In this document: one piece after another, positions 51,040 to 63,300 of the stretch
Numbering within the stretch: the stretch's first letter is position 1
Layout of the letters: each line of letters begins with the position of its first letter
Source of the DNA: Henningerozyma blattae CBS 6284
Taxonomy: Eukaryota > Ascomycota > Saccharomycetes > Saccharomycetales > Saccharomycetaceae
DNA length: 64,000 nt
Direction of reading: 5' to 3'
Assembly: GCF_000315915.1 (NCBI RefSeq)
Contig: NC_020192.1
Coordinates: forward strand, 892,378 to 956,377
Program-made: the position numbers and the translations under genes
The notes under the pieces: model-generated
Told to the model about the DNA's origin: nothing
The model's input: only the letters and a program-made list of their open reading frames with translations
The model's database searches: none

Positions 51040-51553
51040 TTTGTATAATATTGAATATTCTAGTCATAAATAATATCTTACCCAAGAATAATTTTGTTTT
51101 GTCAGGTAAAGATAAATTCCATGTTACCTTTAGTACAAAATGAAAAAAAAAATTTTTCGAACAACTTCTTAGAATAGTAGAATTTTATTCATTTATATAG
51201 AAGCTGGACTTTATTTTTCTTGTTAAGATTGGCTTTACTAAAGGGTTAAACTCCGAGATCACAAGATTTCCAAACATGCACTAAAATTAGATAGATGCCG
51301 ATATATAAAAATGTTGTTGACCATATTAAGATATTAACGTCAGTTTCCTAGATAAAAATAACAACTAATTAAACCTATTATAATATATATTCTGATTTAT
51401 AAAGAATATCAATTATTAAAAAAATTTAAAATTCTAAATACTATTAGGGTGTGGAACATCTATAAATATACTGTCTTAAAATTTAGTTAGTAGTGTTAAT
51501 AACCTTACAAATGGCTAAAATAAAAACTTATTTTTTTTTAATTTGTGCTTTTT
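51040..51553. other. Intergenic region at the synteny break
   Basis: About 515 AT-rich bases between DPC25 and the zinc-cluster gene. I see no gene or motif. Conserved gene order ends in this interval. Confidence 0.6.
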
Positions 51554-53857
51554 TTAGATGACAAAACAGTCATAATCAGGCATCACAAGCATTTCGTAAT
51601 CTGTGGCTTCAAAATTAGGCTTCATAATCAAAAGCTTCTTGTATAAAACTGCGGCACCTGGAATCCCACAATCAGCCCGTCGTTTCACCATAGTACAAAG
51701 GTGGTTATAATAGAACTCATCTGACATTGCTATGCATACAACTGCTACTAAATAGATAGTCCATTGACATAAAATTCCTGGTTTATCTAATGAAGGTAAA
51801 GAGCTCCATAACAAGAAAAACTTGGCAGTATCTTCTTTAATCAACTCATTGTTGGTTTTTTTTAGATAAAAAGTTTGTATGTATAATTTTAACGATAAAT
51901 TAACTAACCATTGGCAACGTTTACTGGTAAATACAAGCTCTTTGCTGCAATCATCCGAAAAAAGCTCGTTTTCTATATTTCCCCTGATTATTTCGAGTTT
52001 TGAAATTTCTTCGAGTATTTGTAATCCAAAGGTATTCATACTATCTGCCAGTTCACGATCTTTATTTTTATATGACTTTAGTTTAATGATATTATTTCCA
52101 AATAAACATATATTTTTTGTCAACTTTAATTCCACCAAATTTAAAACGACCTTCATTAACAGGGGATGTGTATTTACAACATACCCAGTTTGAATATTAA
52201 ATTTATTTCCAATTAAAAACTTATCATAATAAGTTGTGTGCGATAATATACTTTTTAATCTTTCATATACTTGAAGAGATCCACCATTATCACATGTCAG
52301 ATATGCACAAATCTCAATGTGAGCAATAAATGTCCTAAATATCTTGAAGACCGAGAAAGAATCCAATTCACTTTCAGTTATGTCTCTATTTTTATTCAAT
52401 AATTTTTCAGATTTTTCAAATATTGTAAAGCATTGATCCAGATGTTGTCTCCACTTATTATGTGGCCTACCGATAACTAAGCCTAAAGTTTGAATAACTA
52501 CAACTTCAAGTACCATTAATGTTAAAAACGTAGTATTACTTTTACTTAATCCAACAACGCCATCTAAGCATAGTTTCATTGTTGGTAATCTGACGTGATC
52601 ATTCCAAATTTTATATAATTTATTTTCATTATGGATTGAATAAATTCTTGACATCATACTTGCAACTAAACATTGAATAATATTATTTAAGATATCAAAG
52701 TGATTACCAAACCTTCGTAGAATGTACATATAATCATCTAAGGTACGAGGCGAAAATAAACTTTGAAAGCTAGCTGATTTTGTTGCCTTGAAAAATTTCC
52801 AACAAAAATATTTTAAATCATCATCCCTTAATGAAAAACTACTTAATCCATCTCTGTCCGTCATGCTAGTTTCACATATTATCTTTATAGGATCTTTATC
52901 AATCAATGATCGTACCTCTTCATCTTCAAGACAAAAATAATACACTGAGTTAGAATATCTATCGAAATTATTTAACCAGTCTTGGCTACCTACTGTGAAT
53001 GGTTCAAAGAATTGGTAATCTGATGAAGATATATGATTATTGGGATTAAATATAGCTTTGATATCATCAATTGGGAAAAAATTTCGGCAATCTGTTCCAT
53101 CACCTAGTATATAAAATGTATTGTTTTTAATAAAAGTAAGTACAGCTTCATTATCTTCAAAATTTGAAACATTATCTTTACTAATGGATTGTACCTGAGG
53201 CACATTATTAGCATTTGAAGTCGATATTGTAGAAACGTTATTATTGTTACTAGTTGCATCACTTATTTCATGATTATTGGCCTTGGATAAGGTATGATTT
53301 GTGAATGAAACAGGTGGAATAACAGATACAGCCATCGAATTATTCGTTGGAATTATATTGGAGAAATTACTAGTAAAAGTAAATGGATGATGTTTTAATG
53401 CTATCTTTTCGGATGATGGTTGAATTAATTTCGAATTCGGATTTGTTTCTTTTGAGAAATTAATATTAAGCTCAGACTGGTTAATGTTATTAGATGTAAC
53501 AGTTTGTACAGATAATTTCTGATTATTAATGTCTGTGATTTTTGCGCTGTTCTTATCCTCAAGCTCAATGGTATTTTTATAATGCTGTTTCCGAAATTTC
53601 TTACTAGAACTATCTTTTACATTCTTATCAATATCGATATTTGATAAATTTTTCTTTAGGCATTGTCTTTTTTTACTCTTTGGTTGAATAGGACCTATTA
53701 TAAAATTATTTTCATACGTACATGCTTTTGATTTTTTAGCGCAATTTGAACATTGTGGTTTTTCTTCATCACACTTTATGTGTGAGGTCTTACAATTAAT
53801 ACACCCATGTTTTGAATAACGAGCAATTGGTTTCTTATAAGGATTTTTTGGAAGCAT
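51554..53857 (-). CDS. Zn(II)2Cys6 zinc-cluster transcription factor
   Basis: A 767-residue fungal regulator. The binuclear zinc cluster near the N-terminus has Cys19, 22, 29, 36, 39 and 46 in the spacing C-x2-C-x6-C-x6-C-x2-C-x6-C. It is followed by a basic linker (57-70), then a Ser/Asn-rich region (90-240). The C-terminal half is a helical regulatory domain. The stretch PGILCQWTIYLVAVVCIAMSD near 705-725 resembles the second type of fungal factor domain seen in Lys14-like proteins, but I cannot name an orthologue. It lies just outside the conserved synteny. What it controls is unknown. Confidence 0.85.
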   Translation of the reverse strand: MLPKNPYKKPIARYSKHGCINCKTSHIKCDEEKPQCSNCAKKSKACTYENNFIIGPIQPKSKKRQCLKKNLSNIDIDKNVKDSSSKKFRKQHYKNTIELEDKNSAKITDINNQKLSVQTVTSNNINQSELNINFSKETNPNSKLIQPSSEKIALKHHPFTFTSNFSNIIPTNNSMAVSVIPPVSFTNHTLSKANNHEISDATSNNNNVSTISTSNANNVPQVQSISKDNVSNFEDNEAVLTFIKNNTFYILGDGTDCRNFFPIDDIKAIFNPNNHISSSDYQFFEPFTVGSQDWLNNFDRYSNSVYYFCLEDEEVRSLIDKDPIKIICETSMTDRDGLSSFSLRDDDLKYFCWKFFKATKSASFQSLFSPRTLDDYMYILRRFGNHFDILNNIIQCLVASMMSRIYSIHNENKLYKIWNDHVRLPTMKLCLDGVVGLSKSNTTFLTLMVLEVVVIQTLGLVIGRPHNKWRQHLDQCFTIFEKSEKLLNKNRDITESELDSFSVFKIFRTFIAHIEICAYLTCDNGGSLQVYERLKSILSHTTYYDKFLIGNKFNIQTGYVVNTHPLLMKVVLNLVELKLTKNICLFGNNIIKLKSYKNKDRELADSMNTFGLQILEEISKLEIIRGNIENELFSDDCSKELVFTSKRCQWLVNLSLKLYIQTFYLKKTNNELIKEDTAKFFLLWSSLPSLDKPGILCQWTIYLVAVVCIAMSDEFYYNHLCTMVKRRADCGIPGAAVLYKKLLIMKPNFEATDYEMLVMPDYDCFVI

Positions 53858-56800
53858 AAATATATGGATAGCAAGTAAAATATATAAATACTAGCCAAAA
53901 AAAGAAGAAAAAAATATTAGAAGAATCTTTATTCGAAATTTTTTTCCGTTTATCGTTTGTTTTAGTTTTGTAATAATTTGTTTCTCTTTTACTACTATTC
54001 AAAATGAGATGGTTTCTATTTTTTTTTGTTCGTCCAAATTAAACTAGTCAGATCTTTATCTTAATTAAAAGTACTTTCTCTAAGGGGGAAATCGAAACGA
54101 AGATCTGCTGGAAGAGTAATCCTCTTAATCGTCTTAATAATTCTATTATCGGGCGTGTCGTATGTACCTCTTCCCAATAATGAGATAGAAGGCAAATTGG
54201 TTTTTTTCAGTTAGTAGGTAAAATATATAGCCAATAAAATCGAGAAAAATGATGATATTTTTAATAGATCCGATTATATCAACGATAAAACTTGAAAAAA
54301 AAAGTATCGGAAATTTTTACCAAATATAAAAAAATAAAATGTTATCTTAAAACAATTGTGATTTATATTATATTTAATGTTCTTCTATATTTTTTATCTT
54401 GTCTTCGAATATTAATTGGAATGGGATAATAACAATAATGGTATGTATATCATCTATACGATTTTTGAAAAATAGTTTTTTTAATCTTCTAATATCCCTT
54501 AGCTCTAAAGCAGACTTCAAAACAGAAAGTCTTCGGGTTATCAGCTCTTTAATAATAAATCAGCTAGATAGGTAAATTTTCGTAAAATAACTTTATAGTA
54601 TAGCTGACTAGTTGAGGGGTGTATTTGTCCATGAAATATTATTTGGTAAAAAAATAGATAAAGAATCAGATAGATAGCATCTCATAATCATAGCTGTTAC
54701 TATAGTAGTCAAAATAGGTAATACGAATATGATTTTGACAAATATTGGATTTGCTAATAATAAACGAGGCATCATAAAATGTACTCAATATCTTGGGGTA
54801 TATTTGTCCAAATATATTTTATCCTGTACGAGTAAGTAGAATGTAGCAGATCAGCTAATCAGTAGATACAACTGAACACATTAGTATACGTAGCTCTGTG
54901 AATCAGTAGGTTTGTTTCAAAGATTCAACGACTAAGTAAATTTAATATAATAAGCCATCGTAATGTTAACCGTCAATTAATACTAGTAGAGAAAAAAAGA
55001 TCGTACCTGATATTGTTAGCTGGGCACAATTATAGCAGGAAGGGAGATTAATACAAGAATGGACTTATTACCTCCCTCCAAAATCAGCTCTATATAGTTC
55101 TCTACTGCAACTTCTTCGAGAAACTAATCTTCCGTGTGATTAATAATTGTATGATACTCGAAACAAAAAAATAATAACAATAAACAAATAATAAAATTCA
55201 AGTGAATCTATCCAGGTACAAAGGTTGTCTGGGATGTTTATTACAGCGCAGAATCTGTACTGCATAGAAACTAAAAAAGGATATAAAGAAATCGTATGCA
55301 TTTAAGACTTGTTAATTGTAAATTGTTGTCTGATAGAGCACAATTGAAAAATGGCCTAGACTGATAGGCATTGATTATTAAATGTGGGTAATTTTAAGTT
55401 TCTGTAATCTTCAAATTTGGAAACTAGAGTTTCCTAAATCAACATTAAAAGAAAAGGACTGAAATTTCAAAATACATCAACGGAGTAAAAAAAATAGATT
55501 ACTTAATGGAGATTAAAGATCATACAAGGAAACTAAATTTAGGAACTGGAGTATAGCAGGCAACATGACGACTAGTAATCGAGCTACATCAAACGATGAC
55601 GTAGCAGGGAAACTCTCTATGTATTCAGGTCATTGGAATAGAAACACTTGATTTTCGGATTCCATGGAAGGATTCAACTCAAAATTAATTTAAGAAATTA
55701 GTAAGCAAAAAAAATTTTAGATAATTTTGAAGAACGTCTTGGAAAAATCTGATATAACTCTCCAAGACTATATATATATAGATCAATTGGGTTCTTATAG
55801 TTAATTCGTTCACAGCATCCGCGCATAAGTAGAACTAAAAAAATCTTAAAAACAGTCTAGTTTGTACTATGATTAGGATCAAAATTATAAGTGAAATTAA
55901 TAGAATACAGAGCAGTATATTTTTTTTGGTGAAACTTAACCTACGTAGCCTTCTTCACCATCATGTATATTGATGTGATTTACTAGATTAGAACGCATAC
56001 CATCAAACACTGGCATATATGCATATACGAGTTGCGTTAAAGCTATCACAAAATATATATTTTAAGACAATCTCAAGTTTTGTTGAACTAAGTAATAAAT
56101 TCAATAAGCAAATGGGTGAGTAAATAATTAATTGAAGAAATGAGGAAATGACTATTGCTTATAACGAGAACTGGTATAAATGCATATTAAAGCAAAACAT
56201 ATATAAATTGTGAGAACCAACATTCTTAAATCCTTTCTAATCAAGATGTCTGGTATTTAAATTTGCCCCTTGATCCTACAAATCCGCAAATTATAGTTTC
56301 TGGGCATTTGACTTTACGTTGCTACAAGACAGTAAATAGTAGAATATTCATTGCGCTATACCAAAGAATTCTTAATGGATAGGAATCATCTTCTAATTGC
56401 ATTAATTTGTTCCAGAAAACCTTTTGCCATAATGCACTGCGGCATAGTTTCGGTCAATTCATTTCGTGTTTATATTTAGACACAGATGATTATAATTAAA
56501 CCGAGGAAAAATAAGTCTCCGTGACAGAAACAAAGGCTTTAGGGCGATGAAAAATGATTGGAAAATAATGAAGTCACTTTAGGATACGAAGAAAATAGCA
56601 ATTTCCTAAACAGTAAAGATGGCAAAACGTTAAAATAAGGCTTGAATAGTACAGGTAAATATTCTATTATTCTAGCTGAGAAGTTGTTTCAGCAACATAT
56701 TCTGGAGTATAGTGATAAGGTAGTTAAAAAAAATTAAAATTTAGATTTCAAGCATCAGGCGTCTTTTTAATGTAATTAATTTATAATTCTACTAATGAGG

Positions 56801-57619
56801 CGATAAACCATGCTAAATTGATTACTGTAGAAATTCCTGCGTATTAGTGATAAGTGCTCTTTTTATTTTTTTTTTTACCTGTTTTTAAGAATAGAACAGT
56901 TTGCAGGCAAACTGATAGTATCGGAGTAAGACTTTTAATCTTGATATTTTCCTGCAATGCTTAACAAGCAACTCAGCACTAAAGGTAATCTTGATGATGT
57001 TAATGGGTTCTGGTTTTCAGATCTAAGCTGTATAAGTCCTGTAGTCAGCTAGCTGGCCTATTTGTCTTTTCGTATCACCTAGTAATTAGTATTGTAATGG
57101 GTAATTATCAAGGTCGTATTGAGATCTATCTGTTCATTCCTCTTTTACTATCTAGGAATATTTAAAATTTAAGTGAATTGTATTGTAATATTTATATATC
57201 AACTTAAACATAAGTGATTTTTTTTTGTTATTCCTGAGATTCGCTTTTGTTAATATATCTTGAGGATTCCATTCCATTCTATTCTATACCCTTTTTTATT
57301 TTCTTATAAGAATTATTTCAGAATAATTATTTGCATAAGAAAAACCAAAGAAATTATTATTTCAAGCAGCATTGACGTATTATTGTTCTTATACCCTAGA
57401 ATCCAATTGTAAAACCAAATAAAAAGACATTTACATAATTTATTTAAGAATTAGTGATACCATACAATTTTCCTAAACATTAAATTTTAAGACTCATAAT
57501 ATTTATTTTTTTTTTGTTTAGCAATCATATTTTTAATTCATTTTCTAATAAAATCATTAGTAACAACTCCATCTAGAAATATTTATTATATCTAAAATTT
57601 CTTTTAAAACATCCAAATT
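53858..57619. other. 3.8-kb gene-poor region
   Basis: No open frame of note on either strand, no tRNA and no rRNA. The DNA is AT-rich with scattered TCAGCTA-type words and two similar phrases, GGGGTGTATTTGTCCA at 54616 and GGGGTATATTTGTCCA at 54799. I could not find a centromere triad or LTR ends. It may be decayed gene DNA or subtelomere-like sequence. Confidence 0.55.
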
Positions 57620-59823
57620 ATGGCCGATTTTAGTGATAATAAAGAAATTGTATCTGATTATTCATCCTCTGAAGAAAATAAATATTTAAAAGAAGCATTT
57701 GAATTAACACAAAAAAATGAATCATATTTATCTATAAAAACGTAATTACCACATATTCTTTTTCATTCTTACGTTATTTTAAATTTCATACGCTAAGAGG
57801 CCGTGTTTTAAACAGAAGATATCTCAATAATAAATGTAAATTAGTGGTTTTAATTGTCATATCTATATCAATAACTTTTTTCATTTCAAATGCATCAAGT
57901 AATGATAATATTAAAAATAATATTCAACTTCCAAATGCCTATAAGTTAATGAATTTTAATTCAAATCTAAAACTTTTAAATAATAAGAAGGAGCTTTCAA
58001 CCTTAGATTTATCCACATTTTTGAATAAAAGGCCCATTAATAAATTTCCTATTACGCTGGAACTTTTAGATTATTCAAATTATAATCCTTTTAATTTTAA
58101 AGGTTATATTACAAATATTAATTCTAGAAATTTGAGTAGATACGAAACAACAGATTATCAGCCTAAAAGTGGCGAATTAGTACCAATTAAGACCTTTGAA
58201 TTATCCTCAAGCACGGATTATGCGTCTTTAGTTTCCTGTGAAGATCTAGAATACCCATCCAGAATTTATTATTCAAAAGATCGAAAAGTTATTAAAGATG
58301 ATTTAATATCTTTATGTCAAGATTTAATTTCAGCAAATGATTTTATAACAAAAAATATTTATAATAAAGATGAGGACAAAGAGAAAACCGATTTTGAAAT
58401 TATTAAAAAGAGTTGGTTTAGGTTTGGATCGTCAAGTATATGGTTAGAATCTGAACAATGTTACATTACTGTAACACGTGTTATGTATTCTGCAACTGGC
58501 GCTAAAACAGGCCCTGATGTTTCTTTGTTGAGAGCTGAAGCTTTTGATAGAAATTGGAATGAAATTAAAAATAAGAGAATTCCTAAATTAGATATAACAA
58601 TGCCAAAAAATATTGAGCATGAATTGAGAAATATTGATATTGAATATGGAATATCGGAAAATTCCTGTGATAAATTTAAATCAAATATTGTTGACTATGA
58701 AAACTGTATCGTTGAAAAGACAAAAATTTTTTTAGAAAACAAAAAGAGGAAAGAATTTTTACTTAATCAATATTTTGTAACATACCCAACCGTTTATAAA
58801 TTTCCATTTATTTCAGATCGCCAATTTTCTGGTGCTGAAGATCCTCGAATTATATTGAGAAATAATGGAAAAGTTGAGCCTGTAGTAGTATTCAATATGG
58901 AAACTGGTACTAGTAGAAGGATGCATGTATATTTCCCACACCGTACTTTAAATCCAGTTATTGAATTATCCTTTCCAGATGGAATGAAGAATACAGAAAA
59001 AAACTGGGCTCCATTTTTTTCAAATAATGATGATGGTTCTGATTTTTCAAGAGGTTATATTCATTTTGTCTATAATTTTAGTCCATTAGAAATTTTAAAA
59101 TGCTCTTTGAACGATGGACGTTGTAAAAAGGTATTTACAAAGCAAACCTTAGGCTTAACGGGCAAGAATGAATTTGGTGGTGTTAGAGGTGTTACCCAGT
59201 TTGTAGCTCTGCCATNNNAAATTATTCCTAAAATTGCGGATAAGCAAATCTGGGTAGGTTTTTCAAAATTGCATATTAATGATTGCGGATGTGCTGAAAA
59301 TTTTTATAGGCCTATGCTTAATATTATTGTGGAAGAGAAAGGTGTATATGACCAAGAATTGATTGTCCCTTCAATGAATTTTGAACCTGAAGTTTTAGAT
59401 TGGTCTACAAAGAGTTATGCTTGCAATTGTTACAATGTGATGTCACCAAACTCCATTGTATTTTGGGATGCAGTAAACCAAGATCCAATTACTAAGAAAT
59501 TTGAAGATTTGCTTGTTTTTACCTATAGCGAAGCGGATAAAGTTTCAAAGGTAATTAATATAAGGGGTATTCTAGATTATGTCTTAAAACTTTATGAAGT
59601 GAAGGATATTGAAGAAACATTCATTCCCTCTAAAAATAGTGATGCAATTTTGGGTAAAACTTTATCATGTGTTAAAGATTATGCAATGAAAGTTTGCAAA
59701 GACTACGGTTTAGAACATCCTATGTATGAACAGTATGCTAAAGAGAAAAGGGAAAAAGAACAAAAAGAGAAAGAGAAGAAGGACCAACAGAAAAAGGAAA
59801 AAGAACAAAAAGATGGTAAATGA
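57620..59823 (+). CDS. Beta-mannosyltransferase-like (BMT family, GT91)
   Basis: A type II membrane glycosyltransferase of the BMT/WRY family. In Candida albicans and Nakaseomyces glabratus these enzymes add beta-1,2-mannose to cell-wall glycans; S. cerevisiae lacks them. Family-like blocks are WFRFGSSSIWLESEQCYI, SGAEDPRI, PHRTLNPVIELSFPDGMKN and DCGCAENFYRPMLNI. The long frame starts at 57844, inside the membrane anchor (LVVLIVISISITFFIS). A better start is 57620 (MADFSDNKEIVSDYSSSEE), which gives a ~75-residue cytosolic tail. That frame breaks at the A-run 57736-57740 and joins the main frame if one A is missing, giving about 734 residues. Three Ns at 59216-59218 hide about two residues. 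The Lys/Glu-rich tail is low-complexity. Confidence 0.82.
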
Positions 59824-60823
59824 TAATAATTAAGGCTTAACAGTGTGATTTACAGCAATATATGTGTTTCATATTATGTTTATAAATATCTCTGACATTA
59901 AAATATCTCATACTTTAGTCTTATTTTTTCATTGTAATTATACATCTTCAAAATATTTGCACATTCAAGTGATAGAGCATATGCACCTTGTTATTTTCAA
60001 ATTATAATATGTTTATTATTAATTTGCTATGGCTTAATGAATAGCGAGCTTATCATTATTTTTTTATATTTGTTTGTATTATAAGTGGGGGTGACACTTC
60101 CATCTAATTGTAACTATATACATTGTCATATTTACTGACCTTTTCCATGGAAACATGCTTATTTGTAGATTATTAATAAACCTCTAAGAATTTTTGATCA
60201 TAATTTTGCGTTATATTACTATGCTAATAGAGCTTATAATATATATATATATATATATATTGTTACGCATTATTTAATTAAAAGTTTTTTCCTTATTAGG
60301 CTTGATGACAGTTGCAAAAATGTTGCCAAGATTTAATTGCAAAATACACCATTCTATTTGTGTTATTGAATTAATTAAAAGCAAACCACAATAAGGAATT
60401 TGTTACAAAATTTACATAAATGAACAACTGCTATATTCTCGCTGTTTGACATATGATTAAAGGCTTTAATCATTGGTGTACCACTTGGTTGCTATAAATA
60501 TTGACGTAATATAGAATTGGTAAATAACTATAAATATAAAGAATAGACTGGGTAATCTATCAACAGATTATATAACATAATAATCAGAGTCATAAATTGG
60601 TTAACAGGCCAAATAATTTAAATCATTTTTATCCATATAACTAAGCATTTGTACTGATAAAAATATATCTATTTAGACCGATTATTTGGTAAAAGTAACG
60701 GATAATATTAGGCTATATTTTTTTTTTTTGATAAAATATAATGGATCTCTAACAAAATATGCAAAAGATAGTTAAATATATATCTCAAATAGCATCTATA
60801 TAGAGTTTAAAAGAAAAAAAAAG
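59824..60823. other. Gene-poor spacer, 1 kb
   Basis: AT-rich DNA with a TA microsatellite near 60239-60260 and no gene. It holds the 3' ends of two convergent genes. Confidence 0.6.
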
Positions 60824-61441
60824 CTAAACGAAGATTGGCCTTTTTAGTGTAGCGACCTCAAAATCTCGTGTGAAAACAAACTCTTGTCCAAACCCCGATT
60901 CTTTTGGTCTATCCTTATACACCATAGTTCTGTCAAACTCTTTGAAGCCTAGTTTTGATTCATAATACCCTACCAAGTTGTGTGGCACAAAACATTCAGC
61001 AATTAAAGTCTCACAATTTAAAAAATAGTTTAAATGTAACAAGGTTTGATTAAACCCTAAAATGCCATAGCCTTTACCAAAAGAGGTGTATGATGTTAAT
61101 TCGAATGCCTTATCCTCCTCTTTAACTTGTTCGTGCTTAAAAGGTTTAAATCCAATGGTTGACAATACTATATTCAAAGGGATTTCTATATCTAGTGGTG
61201 AACCAAAGTTCATAAGGTAATAATTTGTACTATATGAAATACAATTTTCAGCCACAGGGTTTTTGGGAATTTGAATTTTTTCGAATGAAGCATTAACTTC
61301 TGGACTATTGAAAAATTCATCTGTAACTAATAGATACAAAACAGATTTGTCCTGATTTTTATTGAACCCCAAATCTCTGAAGAAAACGTCAGGTCCCTTT
61401 ATTCTAGTGTTCAAAATCAAGTTATATTTATTAGTTTGCAT
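60824..61441 (-). CDS. GNAT-like acetyltransferase, unassigned
   Basis: A 205-residue protein without a recognised orthologue. The C-terminal half has the look of a GNAT fold. YTSFGKGYGILGFNQTLLHL could be the acetyl-CoA loop and helix, and AECFVPHNLVGYYESKLGFK matches the usual pattern of a helix followed by Y-x-x-x-G-F at the end of the domain. The N-terminal half is not recognisable. There is no signal peptide or membrane segment. It lies in the gene-poor, non-syntenic part. Substrate unknown. Confidence 0.6.
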   Translation of the reverse strand: MQTNKYNLILNTRIKGPDVFFRDLGFNKNQDKSVLYLLVTDEFFNSPEVNASFEKIQIPKNPVAENCISYSTNYYLMNFGSPLDIEIPLNIVLSTIGFKPFKHEQVKEEDKAFELTSYTSFGKGYGILGFNQTLLHLNYFLNCETLIAECFVPHNLVGYYESKLGFKEFDRTMVYKDRPKESGFGQEFVFTRDFEVATLKRPIFV

Positions 61442-61680
61442 ATAGCCATTATTGATTATGGTAGTTAGACTTGAGATAGTCTTCGGAGTAGCGTTTTCTA
61501 AATATTGAATGGGTAGGACAATAATAGAGTTAGCATTAATTTAATCAATGACATTTATATAGTATTTCAAAGGTTACTAATAATGTCTCATACTTGTAAG
61601 ATAATACTAATCTCTACAGCCTTCAAATGTTATGTTCTGGTTGCTTCGATGAGTATTGTCTTCGTAAAACGTTTTATCAT

Positions 61681-61747
61681 TTACTGTGGTGCATTATTTA
61701 TTGTGGTACATTATCTACTGTGGATCATCATTCGCGGTGGCTACTAT
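61681..61747. repeat. 17-bp degenerate tandem repeat, four units
   Basis: Units are TTACTGTGGTGCATTAT, TTATTGTGGTACATTAT, CTACTGTGGATCATCAT and TCGCGGTGGCTACTAT. They share a central TGTGG/GGTGG core and diverge from left to right; the last unit is one base short. Confidence 0.8.
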
Positions 61748-63229
61748 ATCTTAAGATAAAAAGTCGTGAAATTTAGGTCTTAATGTGTTGTTTCCGCGAT
61801 GAGCATTGCCCAATTGAGCCAAATTTATTCACTTTGATTGAGATTCCGGCAACGCAACGAAATTCCCAAAAAAGGAGAAAATACCGTCCAAACTCCGTAC
61901 TTTGTGAGGATAAAATCAGGATAGTTCGATGATTGTTTTTATAAGTGTATATGATAATAACATGCAAATAATACATATTCTAGCTCAAAGATTTGATGTA
62001 AGAGTTGATTTATACAACAAGCATAATTAGCTAGGTTTCCTATTGGAAAAGCATCTTAAAGAGGAATTTTCTTTAGCCACCAGAATTTATTGATGTTTGG
62101 AACAGGCTTGTTAGTTCAGGTGTTTACAAATGTATAAGCTGAAATAAATGCTCAAACCGTATATATTACTACAATTACTTGTAAGTTAGTGAGACGAGAT
62201 TTACCTTTCTAAATTTATTTTTTCTATAAGAAGTAAGGAGAAGCGTTTTGCAACCCGTTCAGTAAATACCTTTGTCCAGAAATATATGCATATGCTTTCA
62301 TTTCCTGTGGGTGTTGTCTGATTTAAAAATGAGAAAAAGTATATAAATAAGGAAATTCAAAAGAGTCAATTTTTAATTTAAAAATATATATACAACTTAT
62401 GTATTTAACTTTTTGCCATATTGGCGATCATAATTGCATAGCCATTAATTTCAATTAAAGACAAAAAATCATCTGTTCAAAGTTAATAGGAAAAAATATT
62501 AGTAGAGCTTTATGGAATGATTTGTTCCGCTTGCTAAATAGCATATATAAAATTACAGAAGTATGTAACAGCGGTCTCTATTTATATTCCGAGAAAGTCA
62601 GGCTATATAAAATATCTCTTAGTATGCTTAACAATGATAAAACAAGGCTTGGTAAACTTTAAATAAATATATTGTCAATATTTATCAAAATTTTATATTT
62701 TACGTATGCTACTCAAAAGGTTAGAGATTGCTACAATTATAACTATTTATTAACCAGAATTATTCTATAAATATGGAGTTATGCTATGGACAGAAGGTAT
62801 AGATATGTTAGGGTAAAAAGCAAGGGTAATAGAAGTAGGAGAAGTATTATTAGATTTGGTACTCATTTGTCAATAAAGTGTAAATTTTAATCGTATTTTT
62901 TTAAAATATAAAATATAAAATAACATACCATAAAATAAATCAACAGTAAAGGTAATTTTTTATATATTATTGAGTTAAAATTTTCACGAAGTTGTACATT
63001 CTATTTGATTTAGGTAGGTACACACCTGATAAAAGTTACATCCTTTTGAAATCACAAATTGAAGCAGAATTCATGAATATTGTATGACATTAGAATCCTT
63101 AATATTATTATTACTGTTAGTCATAATTTGGAGAATAAGTCTTTTTTTATTGATTGTTTTATAATCTAGAAACCTCCTACCCTTTTGAGTAGGAATAATA
63201 ACGGTAGAAAATATATAAAAATATAAAGA

Positions 63230-63300
63230 TTAGATGTCGACTGAATTGCTGGCAATTTATACATCTTTTTTTTGGACAAGAGAAGTCAATTCATCGTCGT
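63230..63300. repeat. Diverged repeat, copy A (copy B at about 63747-63815)
   Basis: Copy A contains TTAGATGTCGACTGAATTGC, then ATTTATACATC. Copy B contains TTAGATGTCGATGAAAGATT, then ATTTATACACC. By eye they align over about 70 bases with small gaps, about 515 bases apart. Nearby words (ACATCCTGTAG at 63363 and ATATCCTACAAG at 63856) suggest the duplication extends further. This may be a decayed tandem duplication. Confidence 0.5.

Noticed and set aside
54300..54330. TTTCCGA-type word in the gene-poor region as CDEIII
   Set aside because: No CDEI at the expected distance; a single short match in AT-rich DNA is weak.
53858..57619. LTR or retrotransposon remnant in the gene-poor region
   Set aside because: No TG...CA-bounded repeat pair, primer-binding site or reverse-transcriptase-like residues could be found by eye.
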